This document shows positions 7,348 through 15,005 of a stretch of 64,000 nucleotides of DNA, piece by piece. The stretch's first letter is position 1. Each line of letters begins with the position of its first letter. This DNA comes from a virus: the IMG/VR virus record IMGVR_UViG_3300006175_000009, positions 1-64,000 of that record. The stretch is one strand, 5' to 3'. A program made the position numbers and the translations under genes. Under the pieces are notes generated by a model. The model saw only the letters and a program-made list of their open reading frames with translations. It had not been told where the DNA came from and made no database searches.

Positions 7348-7723
7348 CGTTCTGCTCCTTGGCCTGGAAGTTGCGCTGGAACCGGCGAAGGCGGGAGATC
7401 TCCTTGTTCAGGTCCGCAATGTCGCTCTTGCTGTACCCGCCGTAACGGGACTCGTTCTTCCGGAACTCCGCACGGTACCTCGCGGCGAACTCGTAGAGGT
7501 CGTGGATCGGCTGCGGGTCCTGGCCGATCAGCTCGTTGTTGTCACTGCTCCAGCCGGTCTCCAGCGGCGAGTTGCAGGAGCAGCCCGCCTCGTCCACGAA
7601 GAACATGTCGCCCGTGGTGTCGTCCACCAGGAAGCTGAGCTGCGACCAGTCGTAGCCACCGCCGTCGTTGACGTAGCCCGTAACCCGCAGCTCACGGCCC
7701 TGCCACTTGACGATCTCGGTCAT
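7340..7723 (-). CDS. Hypothetical protein, 127 aa
   Basis: ATG 7723 follows GAAAGGAATGCACG; upstream in-frame ATGs lack a site. The N-terminal half is beta-rich (MTEIVKWQGRELRVTGYV) with a GCSCN cysteine pair, and the C-terminal part is a charged helix (SDIADLNKEISRLRRFQRNF). Function unknown. It is the first gene after the promoter at 7779-7807. Confidence 0.65.
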   Translation of the reverse strand: MTEIVKWQGRELRVTGYVNDGGGYDWSQLSFLVDDTTGDMFFVDEAGCSCNSPLETGWSSDNNELIGQDPQPIHDLYEFAARYRAEFRKNESRYGGYSKSDIADLNKEISRLRRFQRNFQAKEQNGE

Positions 7724-7744
7724 CGTGCATTCCTTTCGGGAAGA

Positions 7745-7768
7745 GGCGGGGCCTTGGTTGACCCCGCC
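7745..7768 (-). other. Hairpin in the 5' leader
   Basis: GGCGGGG and CCCCGCC arms (7 bp, 10-base loop) lie between the promoter at 7779-7807 and the ribosome binding site of the 127-aa gene, so the hairpin is part of the mRNA leader. Confidence 0.5.
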
Positions 7769-7778
7769 GTTGTTCCCA

Positions 7779-7807
7779 ACCTTAGTACAGCGTTGCCCTA
7801 CTGTCAA
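7779..7807 (-). promoter_or_regulatory. Promoter with -35 over the helicase stop codon
   Basis: TTGACA (7802-7807), 17-base spacer, TAAGGT (7779-7784). The TGA inside TTGACA is the stop codon of the helicase gene. Confidence 0.7.
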
Positions 7808-9567
7808 CGACCGAAGGGCGAGAACTCCGCGATGTGCTTGGACATGCCGTTCGACTTCCACCGGAGCTTCTTCGCCCGGCTGTCCGAGATGATGATCCGA
7901 CCGTTGTCCTGAACCTGGCGAACCAGGCGGCCGATGCCCTGAACCAGACGGGTCATCATGTCGTCCTCGTAGACCTTGTACCCGAACAGAGCCTGGGTGG
8001 CCTTGACCTCAAGGGTCGGAACCGCCCACGGCAGACGGTAGATGATGACCTGTCGCAGCGCCTCACCCGGAACGTCCACACCGGTCCACATGGACTGGAC
8101 GCCACCCATGACACCGTGGCCGTGCTTCTTGAACTCCGCCAGGTCCCGAGCGGTCTCCTGCGGATCGCCCTTGGTCTGCATGAAGACCGGAATGTCCCGA
8201 AGGCCAGCCTTGACCAGGGCCTTGTGAACGATCGGCATCACCAGCTCCATGTCCTTCCAGGACGTGAAGAGGATCAGCGTGCCACCACCACCCTGCTCGT
8301 GCGGACGACGCGCCATGTCCACGACAGCTCCGCAGACTTCCTGGATGCGCTTCCACTCGTCGTCCTGGTTCTTCGGGTCGAACGGGCTGATCGCGAGAAC
8401 CGAGTTCTGGTAGTTGAACGGGGTTCCGACGTCAACCGGGCGAACCGAACCGAGACCGAGCCGCGCGGGAAGCGAACCGGGGATGGTTCCGGAAACCAGA
8501 ACCGAGGGCTGCTGGGTCAGGATCTGACGAGTCCAGGACGAACCGTCCACACAGCGGCGGTTCAGAACCAGAACCTCGGAACCTTCCTTGTCCAGTTCCT
8601 TCGAAATGGTGGAGATGAACCGCTTGTCACCGGAGGTGCAGAAGTCGATGGCGCGCTGAAGGGCCTTCAGGTCCTTGCGGAGTTCCTTGATCTCGGCCTG
8701 GTTCTCCGGGGTGTGCTCCATTCCCGCCAGCAGGCTCTCAACACGGCCAGCCTCGCGAACCGCCTCCTCCATGATTCCGTGGAGTTCTTCGTCCTGGGAG
8801 GAGTCCACCAGAACCTCGTTCATCTTGACGAGCTTCTTCTCCTGGCTCAGAACCCAGTCCTTGAATCCATGAACCACGTCGTAGACCGTGGAGTTCTCGC
8901 CGATCGAGTCGGAGTTGCAGTTCTTCACAACCCCGTCGATCTCGTGGCACTCGTCAATGAACAGCGCCTGGTACGCCGGGAGCAGGTTCACCGCGCCGCC
9001 GGTCATCTGGTTCACCTTCAGGTCCCACAGGAGGACATGGCCATTGGTCACGATGACGTCCGACTTCTGGGCCTCCTTCTTGGCGTCCTGAAGGGCACAC
9101 AGGTCATCGAAGAGCGGGTTGCAATCTCCGGTGCAACCCCAGCCCTCCAGGCCCGCCTGAGACCACTCCATGAAGCCCTTCTGGCGGGCCTCCTGGTAGA
9201 TGCGGTTGGCGTCCGAGGGCTTCATCTTGCGAGCAGCGGCGGACTGGGTGCAGAGGTAGTTGTTGCGGCCCTTGATGTAGGAGAAGGTGCCACCGAGAAT
9301 CTTCCGAACCTCTGGAACGTCCTGGTTCACGTACTGGTCGATCAGGTTGTTCGTGGGGCAGACCACGACCGAGGGAGCCTTGTTGGCCTGTGCCGCCTCA
9401 AGGGCGATAGCCAGGATGAGCCAGGACTTACCGGTACCGGTGCCCGCCTGGACGAACGCGCCCGTCTCGCTGGCGATGGCCTCACGGGCGTACTTGGCGA
9501 GCAGGGTCTGCTGGGGACGAGCGGTGCGGCCGGAGCCCTCCATGAGGCGCTCGAACATTCCGGTCAT
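7804..9567 (-). CDS. dinG-like: DinG/XPD-type superfamily 2 DNA helicase with FeS cluster
   Basis: ATP-driven 5'-3' helicase probably acting in replication or recombination. The 587-residue protein has Walker A AGTGTGKS (41-48), a four-cysteine iron-sulfur cluster domain (Cys106, Cys145, Cys149, Cys157), the DECH box (205-208) and motif VI QGIGRLVR near the C terminus. Together these define the Rad3/XPD/DinG family. ATG 9567 with GAAGGAGAAGACG upstream is the start; the open frame continues about 30 codons upstream without a site. It has its own promoter containing a palindromic operator. Confidence 0.93.
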   Translation of the reverse strand: MTGMFERLMEGSGRTARPQQTLLAKYAREAIASETGAFVQAGTGTGKSWLILAIALEAAQANKAPSVVVCPTNNLIDQYVNQDVPEVRKILGGTFSYIKGRNNYLCTQSAAARKMKPSDANRIYQEARQKGFMEWSQAGLEGWGCTGDCNPLFDDLCALQDAKKEAQKSDVIVTNGHVLLWDLKVNQMTGGAVNLLPAYQALFIDECHEIDGVVKNCNSDSIGENSTVYDVVHGFKDWVLSQEKKLVKMNEVLVDSSQDEELHGIMEEAVREAGRVESLLAGMEHTPENQAEIKELRKDLKALQRAIDFCTSGDKRFISTISKELDKEGSEVLVLNRRCVDGSSWTRQILTQQPSVLVSGTIPGSLPARLGLGSVRPVDVGTPFNYQNSVLAISPFDPKNQDDEWKRIQEVCGAVVDMARRPHEQGGGGTLILFTSWKDMELVMPIVHKALVKAGLRDIPVFMQTKGDPQETARDLAEFKKHGHGVMGGVQSMWTGVDVPGEALRQVIIYRLPWAVPTLEVKATQALFGYKVYEDDMMTRLVQGIGRLVRQVQDNGRIIISDSRAKKLRWKSNGMSKHIAEFSPFGR

Positions 9568-9631
9568 CGTCTTCTCCTTCGGAGATCGTGGTGAGGGCCC
9601 GCGTCGCAGGCCCGGTGTCTTGATGAGTAGG

Positions 9632-9660
9632 ACTCTAGCAGCACAACCAGTTGTGCACAA
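9632..9660 (-). promoter_or_regulatory. Helicase promoter with palindromic operator
   Basis: TTGTGC (9655-9660), 17-base spacer, TAGAGT (9632-9637). The spacer holds the palindrome GCACAACCAGTTGTGC (9641-9656). A closely matching palindrome is in the primase promoter at 14936-14965, so both could answer to one repressor. Confidence 0.65.
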
Positions 9661-9670
9661 GTCCCATTGG

Positions 9671-9750
9671 AAAGCCCCTGCTCCTTCCAGGTGTCACAGG
9701 CTCAACCGTCGCGGGGGTTTAAGACTGTGAAGCCGGGAAGAGGCAGGGGC
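9671..9750 (-). terminator. Long imperfect hairpin after the SSB gene
   Basis: Arms 9674-9688 and 9736-9750 (GCCCCTGC with GCAGGGGC plus more pairs), then a second stem CACAG/CTGTG (9695-9699 with 9725-9729). On the minus strand it is followed by TTTCC. It probably ends the Sak4-SSB transcript; its 80-base size also allows an RNA role. Confidence 0.6.
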
Positions 9751-9762
9751 CTCCAGGTCTTA

Positions 9763-10257
9763 CTAGAACAGCGGCTTGCCCTCAGCAGCCGGAGCAGCGG
9801 CCGTAGCCTCCGCCTTGGCAGCCTCACGCTCGGCCTTGGCCTTCTCGTCCACGCCGGTCGGACCGTCCTTCGGCAGGAGGGCCTTGATCTCGTTGACCAG
9901 TTCACCCTCGCGCTTGCCGAACTTGGCGATCTTCTGAACGATGTTCAGGCGGATCTGCTGTCCGACCAGCTCCTCGGTGTCGGTCGCGGGGGACACGCCG
10001 AACGCCTCGAAGGTCTCCTTGAGCTTGAAGAAGGCGGCGTCAGACAGGGAGGTGTTGTGGTAGACCTTGCGGCCCGCACCCTCCTGGCCCTCAACGACCT
10101 CGAACAGCCAGCTCCAAACCGGAGCCTTCTGACCGTCCTTGACCGTGACGTCCTCGGTGAGACGAGCGAGGTAGATGCCGTCGTCCAGCAGCTTGAAGCC
10201 ACTGTTCGACTCGGCAGCCTCGACCTTCGCCGCAACCTCATCGTTCAGACGAGCCAT
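9763..10257 (-). CDS. ssb: Single-strand DNA-binding protein, DUF669-like
   Basis: 164 residues. The core (DDGIYLARLTEDV, VWSWLFEVVEG, KVYHNTSLSD, FKLKETFEAFGV, LVGQQIRLNIV) matches the OB-fold DUF669-type SSB proteins of siphophages. An alanine/lysine-rich linker follows, ending in a short hydrophobic tip GKPLF, as SSB tails that bind partners do. It lies directly downstream of the Sak4-like ATPase, the usual pairing of recombinase and SSB. Transcription starts at the promoter at 10404-10433, giving a leader of about 140 bases with a CAAAGC/GCTTTG hairpin. Confidence 0.8.
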   Translation of the reverse strand: MARLNDEVAAKVEAAESNSGFKLLDDGIYLARLTEDVTVKDGQKAPVWSWLFEVVEGQEGAGRKVYHNTSLSDAAFFKLKETFEAFGVSPATDTEELVGQQIRLNIVQKIAKFGKREGELVNEIKALLPKDGPTGVDEKAKAEREAAKAEATAAAPAAEGKPLF

Positions 10258-10403
10258 GGTGGTACTCCTTCACTTCTCCCCAACAAGAGGAGCATTGGTG
10301 TGATCTGTCTGCCCTTGCAAAGCCGGGCTTGCTTTGAACCTCAACGGTTCGGTTGGCGGGGGGCGGGTTTCGTGTTCGTCACCGCTCCCCTACCAACACT
10401 TAC

Positions 10404-10433
10404 AGCTTAGTCTACAGCTTGCGCCGCTGTCAA
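10404..10433 (-). promoter_or_regulatory. SSB promoter with structured leader
   Basis: TTGACA (10428-10433), 18-base spacer, TAAGCT (10404-10409). The TGA of the Sak4-like gene is inside the -35. The stretch 10258-10403 is an untranslated leader with one small hairpin (CAAAGC/GCTTTG); no gene is seen in it. Confidence 0.65.
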
Positions 10434-11200
10434 GCAGCTACGTCGTCCGTGGTCAGCTCGCCACCGACAACCTGGGTGATCCGGTGGAAGGTGGGCTCCA
10501 CCATGATCGTCGGCAGGCAGCCCATGCGATCCTTGCCACGGTACTTGCCGATCGGGGAAGTGGTGCCCAGGCGGACCAGCTCGCCGGTTTCAGCGTCCTT
10601 CTCGACCGAGGTGTGGACCACAATGTCCACGAAGCTCATCAGGTCGTTGGCGAACTTCGGGCCCAGAGCCGGACGGTAGAAGATCGACATGTCCTTGTCC
10701 TTGTCCTGCTTCTCCAGCGCGGTGAAGACCGTGTGGCAGGGCAGGTCACGAAGGTTGCGGGCGACTCGACGGAGCTGCTCGGTGACCTTACCGTGCTCGC
10801 CAAGCTCGACCTCGAACTCGTCGTCCACCATGCCAGCCTTGGTGCGCTTGTTGAAGCGGGCCAGGACCAGGTTGTCAGTGAAGCGCTTGGTCAGCTCCGT
10901 CATGGAGTCGATGACCACACCAGTGATGGCAGCAGGGTCCTGGGCCAGCGTGGCGGCGATGTTGGCCGTCAGCTCGGACAGCTCCTGGTAGGTGCGGACC
11001 TTGGCCACCATGATGTTGTCCACCGGGATGCCGAGGTTCTGAAGGGGCCGACGACGAACGCCCGCCTCAACGTCAACCACGATGATCTTGCCGCCAGCCA
11101 GAGCCATGCTCGCAGCGTGGGAAGTCTTCGCAGTACCCGGTTCGCCGTAGTACAGGACGTTGATGAACTCCTCGGAGTCCATGAGCGATTCGAGAGCCAT
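10430..11200 (-). CDS. Sak4-like RecA-fold ATPase
   Basis: Single-strand annealing or recombination ATPase, 256 residues. Walker A is GEPGTAKT (19-26), Walker B is the strand ITGVVIDSMTEL, and a later segment (PCHTVFTALEKQDKDKDM) matches phage AAA_24/Sak4 proteins. ATG 11200 follows GAAGGGG. It is the first protein gene after tRNA cluster 1, and the SSB gene follows it. Confidence 0.82.
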   Translation of the reverse strand: MALESLMDSEEFINVLYYGEPGTAKTSHAASMALAGGKIIVVDVEAGVRRRPLQNLGIPVDNIMVAKVRTYQELSELTANIAATLAQDPAAITGVVIDSMTELTKRFTDNLVLARFNKRTKAGMVDDEFEVELGEHGKVTEQLRRVARNLRDLPCHTVFTALEKQDKDKDMSIFYRPALGPKFANDLMSFVDIVVHTSVEKDAETGELVRLGTTSPIGKYRGKDRMGCLPTIMVEPTFHRITQVVGGELTTDDVAA

Positions 11201-11230
11201 AGGGCACCCCTTCGTTTCCCCACCGTTAAG

Positions 11231-11271
11231 CAGGGCATTTCGGACGATTCGACTGCGAATCCAGAGCCCTG
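11231..11271 (-). other. Two-step hairpin between tRNA cluster 1 and Sak4
   Basis: CAGGGC/GCCCTG outer stem and GATTCG/CGAATC inner stem on the minus strand, 30 bases ahead of the Sak4 start. It could be a processing site separating structured RNAs from the mRNA. Confidence 0.55.
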
Positions 11272-11293
11272 CCTCAACGACAGGGTTGGCGCG

Positions 11294-11361
11294 TGGGACC
11301 GAGAGGAGTTGAACCTCTCTAACACCACCTGATCAGAGTGGCTTATCAACCGGGCGGTCCC
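11294..11361 (-). tRNA. tRNA-Ile (GAU)-like, reduced D arm
   Basis: Acceptor GGGACCG/CGGTCCC (7 bp), anticodon arm CCACT-CTGATCA-GGTGG with GAT in the anticodon place, T arm AGAGG-TTCAACT-CCTCT. Only about 13 bases lie between acceptor and anticodon stem, so the D arm is very short (68 nt in all). C37 is unusual. CCA is not encoded. Confidence 0.5.
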
Positions 11362-11720
11362 TCAAGGAAGTTGGTGTGGATTCGAACCACCGCCCGCCGT
11401 CGCGGAAGAGCCTGTCCTTATCAGTCGCTCTCAGCCTAGCCGTAGGTCAATCGGACTCGAACCGAACTACTGCGCCCTGCTCCAACTTCCAGTGAGGCAG
11501 AGGGAATCGAACCCTCAAGACGGGACGCGCGCGCCGTCTGCGAACCTGCTACCTCGGGGGCCTAGGAACCCCAGTGGACACCGCTGGAGTCGAACCAGCG
11601 CATTCTCAACCCTAGGACCGACTCGGCCGACGTCGGTTTGGTAACTAACCATCCTAGAGCGTGGGTTGAAAATCATCCCCGTGCCCAAGTGGGTTCCTCA
11701 GGAGTCGAACCTGAGCGCTT
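11362..11720 (-). other. Array of five tRNA-like elements, not resolved
   Basis: Five further T arms with correct loops are visible on the minus strand: GTGG-TTCGAAT-CCAC, TCGG-TTCGAGT-CCGA, GAGGG-TTCGATT-CCCTC, GCTGG-TTCGACT-CCAGC and CTCAGG-TTCGACT-CCTGAG. Acceptor partners are imperfect or badly spaced: GAGGTA/TGCCTC leaves 33 bases, GGGTTCC/GGAACCC leaves only 25, and GGAAGTTGG/CCAACTTCC encloses about 120 bases with two T arms. I could not fold any of them as a normal tRNA. They may be degenerate tRNAs or unusual tRNA-like RNAs. Confidence 0.5.
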
Positions 11721-11975
11721 ACCTTAGTTGCCCAGTCTCGGAACCCAACTCCGCGTCAACGCTCGGCAAAGCGGAGCGGAGAAGACCAAGCGGTTCCTTG
11801 ACTGGGAGGAGGTCACCCCCATGCCCAGGGGCAGGTAAGCCTTCCTCGAACCCATGGTCGGGCAACCCCGTGGAGAACCCGACACCAACAGCTTAGAACC
11901 TAGGTCGGACAAGTCCTTCCCTGGGATGGGCCTTAGCCCCCTGCGACGGACTCCCGGTCCCTTGCTGCTGAAGCA
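11721..11975. other. Leader of tRNA cluster 1, no gene seen
   Basis: No convincing reading frame or cloverleaf. One GGGTTCGAG word resembles a T loop but has no matching stem. It lies between the promoter at 11976-12005 and the first T arm, so it is probably transcribed spacer. Confidence 0.4.
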
Positions 11976-12005
11976 AGTCTATCAAGACCGTGGGGTCTGG
12001 GTCAA
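11976..12005 (-). promoter_or_regulatory. Promoter for tRNA cluster 1 and Sak4
   Basis: TTGACC (12000-12005), 18-base spacer, TAGACT (11976-11981). Its upstream side is the repeated element 12000-12145. Confidence 0.65.
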
Positions 12006-12145
12006 GTCGCTAGGGCTGCTACGGCTACTGCGGCTGCAACGGTTGAATCCTTATTGTTCCTTCTACTTCTTACTACTTTTCTCTTGGGACTTTCTTCAAA
12101 AGAACCGTAGTAACCATAGAAAAGGGCCTCTGACCTGGGGTTTTG
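12000..12145 (+). repeat. Inverted repeat arm A (mate at 61450-61586)
   Basis: The reverse complement of 61450-61586 matches here in blocks: GGTCAAGT.GCTA, GGCTGCAACGGTTGAATCC versus GGTTGCAACGGTTGAATCC, TATTGTT.CTTCTA, CCGTAGTAACCATAGAAAA and CTCTGACCTG. Both copies end in the -35 box of a promoter reading away from the repeat, here leftwards. It is low in GC compared with the genes around it. No ORF is present. Confidence 0.75.
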
Positions 12146-12247
12146 TGCTCCTGGAGCTGATGCATCTGCTATGGCACCTACTGTAGCTGTCTCTCCCGGA
12201 TACCCTTCTGTTGTAGGAGTAGTTACAGGGTGTAGTCGTCCGGATAC
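12146..12247. other. Non-coding spacer with two CCGGATAC words
   Basis: No reading frame. CCGGATAC occurs at 12196-12203 and 12240-12247; CTGTAG and GTAGGAGTAGTTACAGGGTG words in between resemble part of the repeated upstream element. It may belong to the control region for cluster 1. Confidence 0.35.
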
Positions 12248-12287
12248 AAAAAAGAGCCCCCACTACGGCTGAACCGTAGCAGGGGTC
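12248..12287 (-). terminator. Rho-independent terminator of the primase operon
   Basis: Minus strand GACCCC-T-GCTACGG, loop TTCA, CCGTAG-T-GGGG, then TTTTTT. It begins six bases after the primase-helicase stop codon. Confidence 0.85.
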
Positions 12288-12292
12288 TTTCG

Positions 12293-14890
12293 TCAGGCAG
12301 CGATGCCAACGCCTCCGTAGAAGGTGGTGCGTACACCGTCGGTCATCTTCTGGGTCTTCTTCAGGCCCGGAACGGCGGCCATCAGCTTGACACCGAACTT
12401 GTTCTGTGCGCCAGGGTGGTGACCCTCAATCGCGCACCAGTCCTGCCAGTGCTTGAAGAGGCGGGCGCACGGGGTGTAGACCTCGGGCCTGATGACGCAC
12501 TTGTCCTTGAGGAACTTGGAGATCGGGCTGGCCACGTCGGCAGCCATCTCAACCAGGGTCTTGGAGGACTCGGGCTCGGTGAAGCGGTTGCGGGCCACCA
12601 GGCGGTCGAGACCGTCCAGAGCCCAGTTCAGGATGGCGGGAAGCTCCTTCAGCAGCCGCTGCTCAAGGGTGTGGTCCTCCTTGCCCAGGAAGCTCTGGGT
12701 CATGGTCAGGAGCAGCATGCGGTTGTTGATGGCCCCGGAGGAGTCCAGGAGCGAGGGGATCTCGTTGGACAGGAGCATCATGCGGGAGGTCAGCTTGCCG
12801 GTCCAGATGGACTGGTACTTGCGGTTGACGTCAAGGTAGTCCTCACCCGTGATCGAGAGAAGACGCTCGACAACCGTCTCACCGCCCTGCTTGGGCATGC
12901 GGGCGTCTGGGATGATCGCCATGGACTTGCCGATCAGGGGGCCCAGTCCGAAGTCGCTGACCAGGCTGCTCATGGTCGGGGAGGCGATGTTGGCCGAACC
13001 GATCAGAGCGGACAGAACTCGGGCGATGGTGCCCTTGCCGGAACGAGGCGGACCGATCAGGACGAACATCTTCTGAAGGTCGGTGCGACCCGAGATGATG
13101 TACCCGAACCACTCCTGGAGCAGAGCCCTCGCAGCGTCGTCGTTGCCCCAGACGTTGTTCAGGAACTCGATCCAGTTCGGGCACTCGGTGGCGTTCTCGT
13201 CGTACGCGAACGGAAGGCTGTTGGTGTTGAAGTAGCGCGGGTTGTGCGGGTGAAGCTTGCGCTCGACAGCGTCCAGCAGGCCGTTCGTGAAGGCAACGAG
13301 ACGGTCAGGGTGCTCTCCCTGCTCACCGGTCCAGGAACCATCCGTCAGGCTGTCAGCGATGGTCGTGAGGCTCTTGAGGGAGTTCGCAACGTCGTTGACC
13401 CGCGCGGTGTTCGGGTTCCAGTCCTTCCGCTTGACCGTGTCCTCGCCCCGCTCCTCGTACTTGGCGTCCTCCAGGCGACGGTAGATCAGGCCCTGGACGT
13501 GGTCCTTGGACAGGACGTCCCAGTGGGTCTGGGTCCAGCCGTACCAGGTGTCGTTCCAGCGGCGCAGGATCGGGGTGTTCTCCACCAGCCAGCCGTTCTC
13601 CAGCAGGTGTCGTGCGACCTTCTGGGGCTTCGACGGGTGGGGCACCATGGTCTCGCTCATGGCATCCTCCAGGGTGAAGGACAGAACCTCATCATTCGTG
13701 CTCCCTTCCGGAGTGGGGTTGGCAGTTCCATCGAAGCTGAACAGGGGGGTGAAGTCTTCCACGGTGTTCTCGGTCGCCTTTCGGGCGTTGTTGGGGGCCT
13801 CGGTGGAGGCTCGCTTGTAGTCCTCGTCGCGCTTGGGGGCCTGCATCGGGCTGTTCAGACCGGCTTCGTACCCGCGCAGTGCCACTGTAGCAGCATTGCC
13901 CTTTGAGTTGCCAAGCTGTTCGGCCGCGCGGATCAGCTCCTCACGGGCGAAACCGTCCGACAGCTCACCGCCAGCGACGTAGTTGCCGACCGCAGCACCC
14001 GCCTTGTAGATCTCCTGGTTCCTCTGACCAGCGCCCGCAGGCACGGCCACCAGACGCCCCAGGATGCCATTCAGAGCCCCGATGCCGTACTGGGTGCCCT
14101 TGGGGTCCAGGGAAGCCTTGAAGACGCCGGAGGAGGGCTTCTGAGCCTTCTTCTCGTCAATCCCCAGCGCCTTGATCATGTACTCAGCGCTGACACGCTC
14201 GAAGTCGGGGGCCGGAGCAGCGATCGGAGTGGCCTGGGAGGGTTCTTCCCGCTTGTTGTTGAAGCTGCCGGGCAGACGAAGAACCGCAGCCGCGTGGGTG
14301 ACGGCCTTGTCTCCGCCCAGGTGGGCGAACTTCTCGGCCAGCGCCCGGTTGATCATCTGAAGCTTGACCCCGTCGATCGGGGCAGCCAGTGGGATGACGT
14401 ACTGGAAGTTCCGGCCAGAGCCCGAGTTCCAGATGAACGCGCCCAGGTCGTATAGCCACTGGAGAGCCTCGTTCATGGCGTCCTCGCCAGGGAACTCGAC
14501 GTGGTTGACGTCGTTGTCGCCCCAGACCGCCCAGATCTTCTCCGAGGCGTTCGCCTTCTGGCGCTTCGAACGGAGCTGCGGACGGGCCTCAGCGTCGATC
14601 GGCTTGAAGGAGCCCGGAGAGAAGTACATCTCGCGAGTGGTCGCACCAGCCATCCAGTGGCCCCCGACCTGGGTCAGAGCGTCAGCCAGATTGGCCGGGA
14701 AGTAGTAGGTCTGGTACCAGCGACGCTGGAGCTTGCCGTCGATCAGGGTAACCTCGTGCTGGGGAAGGTCTTCGACAGCGACCCGGAGCTGAGGCAGGGA
14801 GGCGAGGGTGACCATACCCTCGGAGTTCGCGTGGATGGCGTCCAGCATGGTCAGCGCGATCGACGTGTCGATCATCGGCTTCTCGGTCAT
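12293..14890 (-). CDS. Primase-helicase: AEP-like domain plus D5/SF3 helicase
   Basis: 865 residues. The N-terminal part has AVWGDNDVNHV (about 121-131) and SGSGRNFQYVIPL, then RLPGSFNNK, the arrangement of archaeo-eukaryotic (RepB-like) primases. The C-terminal part is a D5-type superfamily 3 helicase: FNTNSLPFAYD, then Walker A GPPRSGKGT (613-621), and later SLLDSSGAINNRML. ATG 14890 follows GGGAGGGAAACC. The family primes and unwinds DNA at replication forks. Its promoter carries the same operator type as the helicase gene. Confidence 0.85.
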   Translation of the reverse strand: MTEKPMIDTSIALTMLDAIHANSEGMVTLASLPQLRVAVEDLPQHEVTLIDGKLQRRWYQTYYFPANLADALTQVGGHWMAGATTREMYFSPGSFKPIDAEARPQLRSKRQKANASEKIWAVWGDNDVNHVEFPGEDAMNEALQWLYDLGAFIWNSGSGRNFQYVIPLAAPIDGVKLQMINRALAEKFAHLGGDKAVTHAAAVLRLPGSFNNKREEPSQATPIAAPAPDFERVSAEYMIKALGIDEKKAQKPSSGVFKASLDPKGTQYGIGALNGILGRLVAVPAGAGQRNQEIYKAGAAVGNYVAGGELSDGFAREELIRAAEQLGNSKGNAATVALRGYEAGLNSPMQAPKRDEDYKRASTEAPNNARKATENTVEDFTPLFSFDGTANPTPEGSTNDEVLSFTLEDAMSETMVPHPSKPQKVARHLLENGWLVENTPILRRWNDTWYGWTQTHWDVLSKDHVQGLIYRRLEDAKYEERGEDTVKRKDWNPNTARVNDVANSLKSLTTIADSLTDGSWTGEQGEHPDRLVAFTNGLLDAVERKLHPHNPRYFNTNSLPFAYDENATECPNWIEFLNNVWGNDDAARALLQEWFGYIISGRTDLQKMFVLIGPPRSGKGTIARVLSALIGSANIASPTMSSLVSDFGLGPLIGKSMAIIPDARMPKQGGETVVERLLSITGEDYLDVNRKYQSIWTGKLTSRMMLLSNEIPSLLDSSGAINNRMLLLTMTQSFLGKEDHTLEQRLLKELPAILNWALDGLDRLVARNRFTEPESSKTLVEMAADVASPISKFLKDKCVIRPEVYTPCARLFKHWQDWCAIEGHHPGAQNKFGVKLMAAVPGLKKTQKMTDGVRTTFYGGVGIAA

Positions 14891-14935
14891 GGTTTCCCTC
14901 CCAGTTGGTGTCTTTCGGACTTGCTGACGAGGAAG

Positions 14936-14965
14936 ACTTAACCACAATCAGTTGTGCTCTGTCAA
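14936..14965 (-). promoter_or_regulatory. Primase promoter with palindromic operator
   Basis: TTGACA (14960-14965), 18-base spacer, TTAAGT (14936-14941). CACAATCAGTTGTG (14943-14956) lies in the spacer and matches the palindrome in the DinG-like promoter. Confidence 0.7.
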
Positions 14966-14971
14966 TCAAGA

Positions 14972-15000
14972 GAACCCCCTCCGGTTGGACCGGAAGGGGC
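14972..15000 (-). terminator. Terminator hairpin between the two primase genes
   Basis: CCCCTTCCGG-TCCAA-CCGGAGGGGG on the minus strand, one wobble pair, followed by TTCTCTTG. It lies just after the stop at 15006. Confidence 0.7.
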
Positions 15001-15005
15001 CTCTT

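Noticed and set aside
7834-9594. A plus-strand open frame of 586 codons opposite the helicase gene
   Set aside because: The minus-strand frame has clear helicase motifs and a start with a binding site; the opposite frame is open only because of GC-rich codon bias and shows no domain.
11690-11760. tRNA with acceptor GGGTTCC/GGAACCC in cluster 1
   Set aside because: Only 25 bases lie between acceptor and T arm, too few for an anticodon arm, and none of the possible stems pairs; kept only as a tRNA-like element.
12416-13906. A 496-codon plus-strand frame opposite the primase-helicase
   Set aside because: It mirrors the D5 helicase frame and has no ribosome binding site or recognisable sequence.
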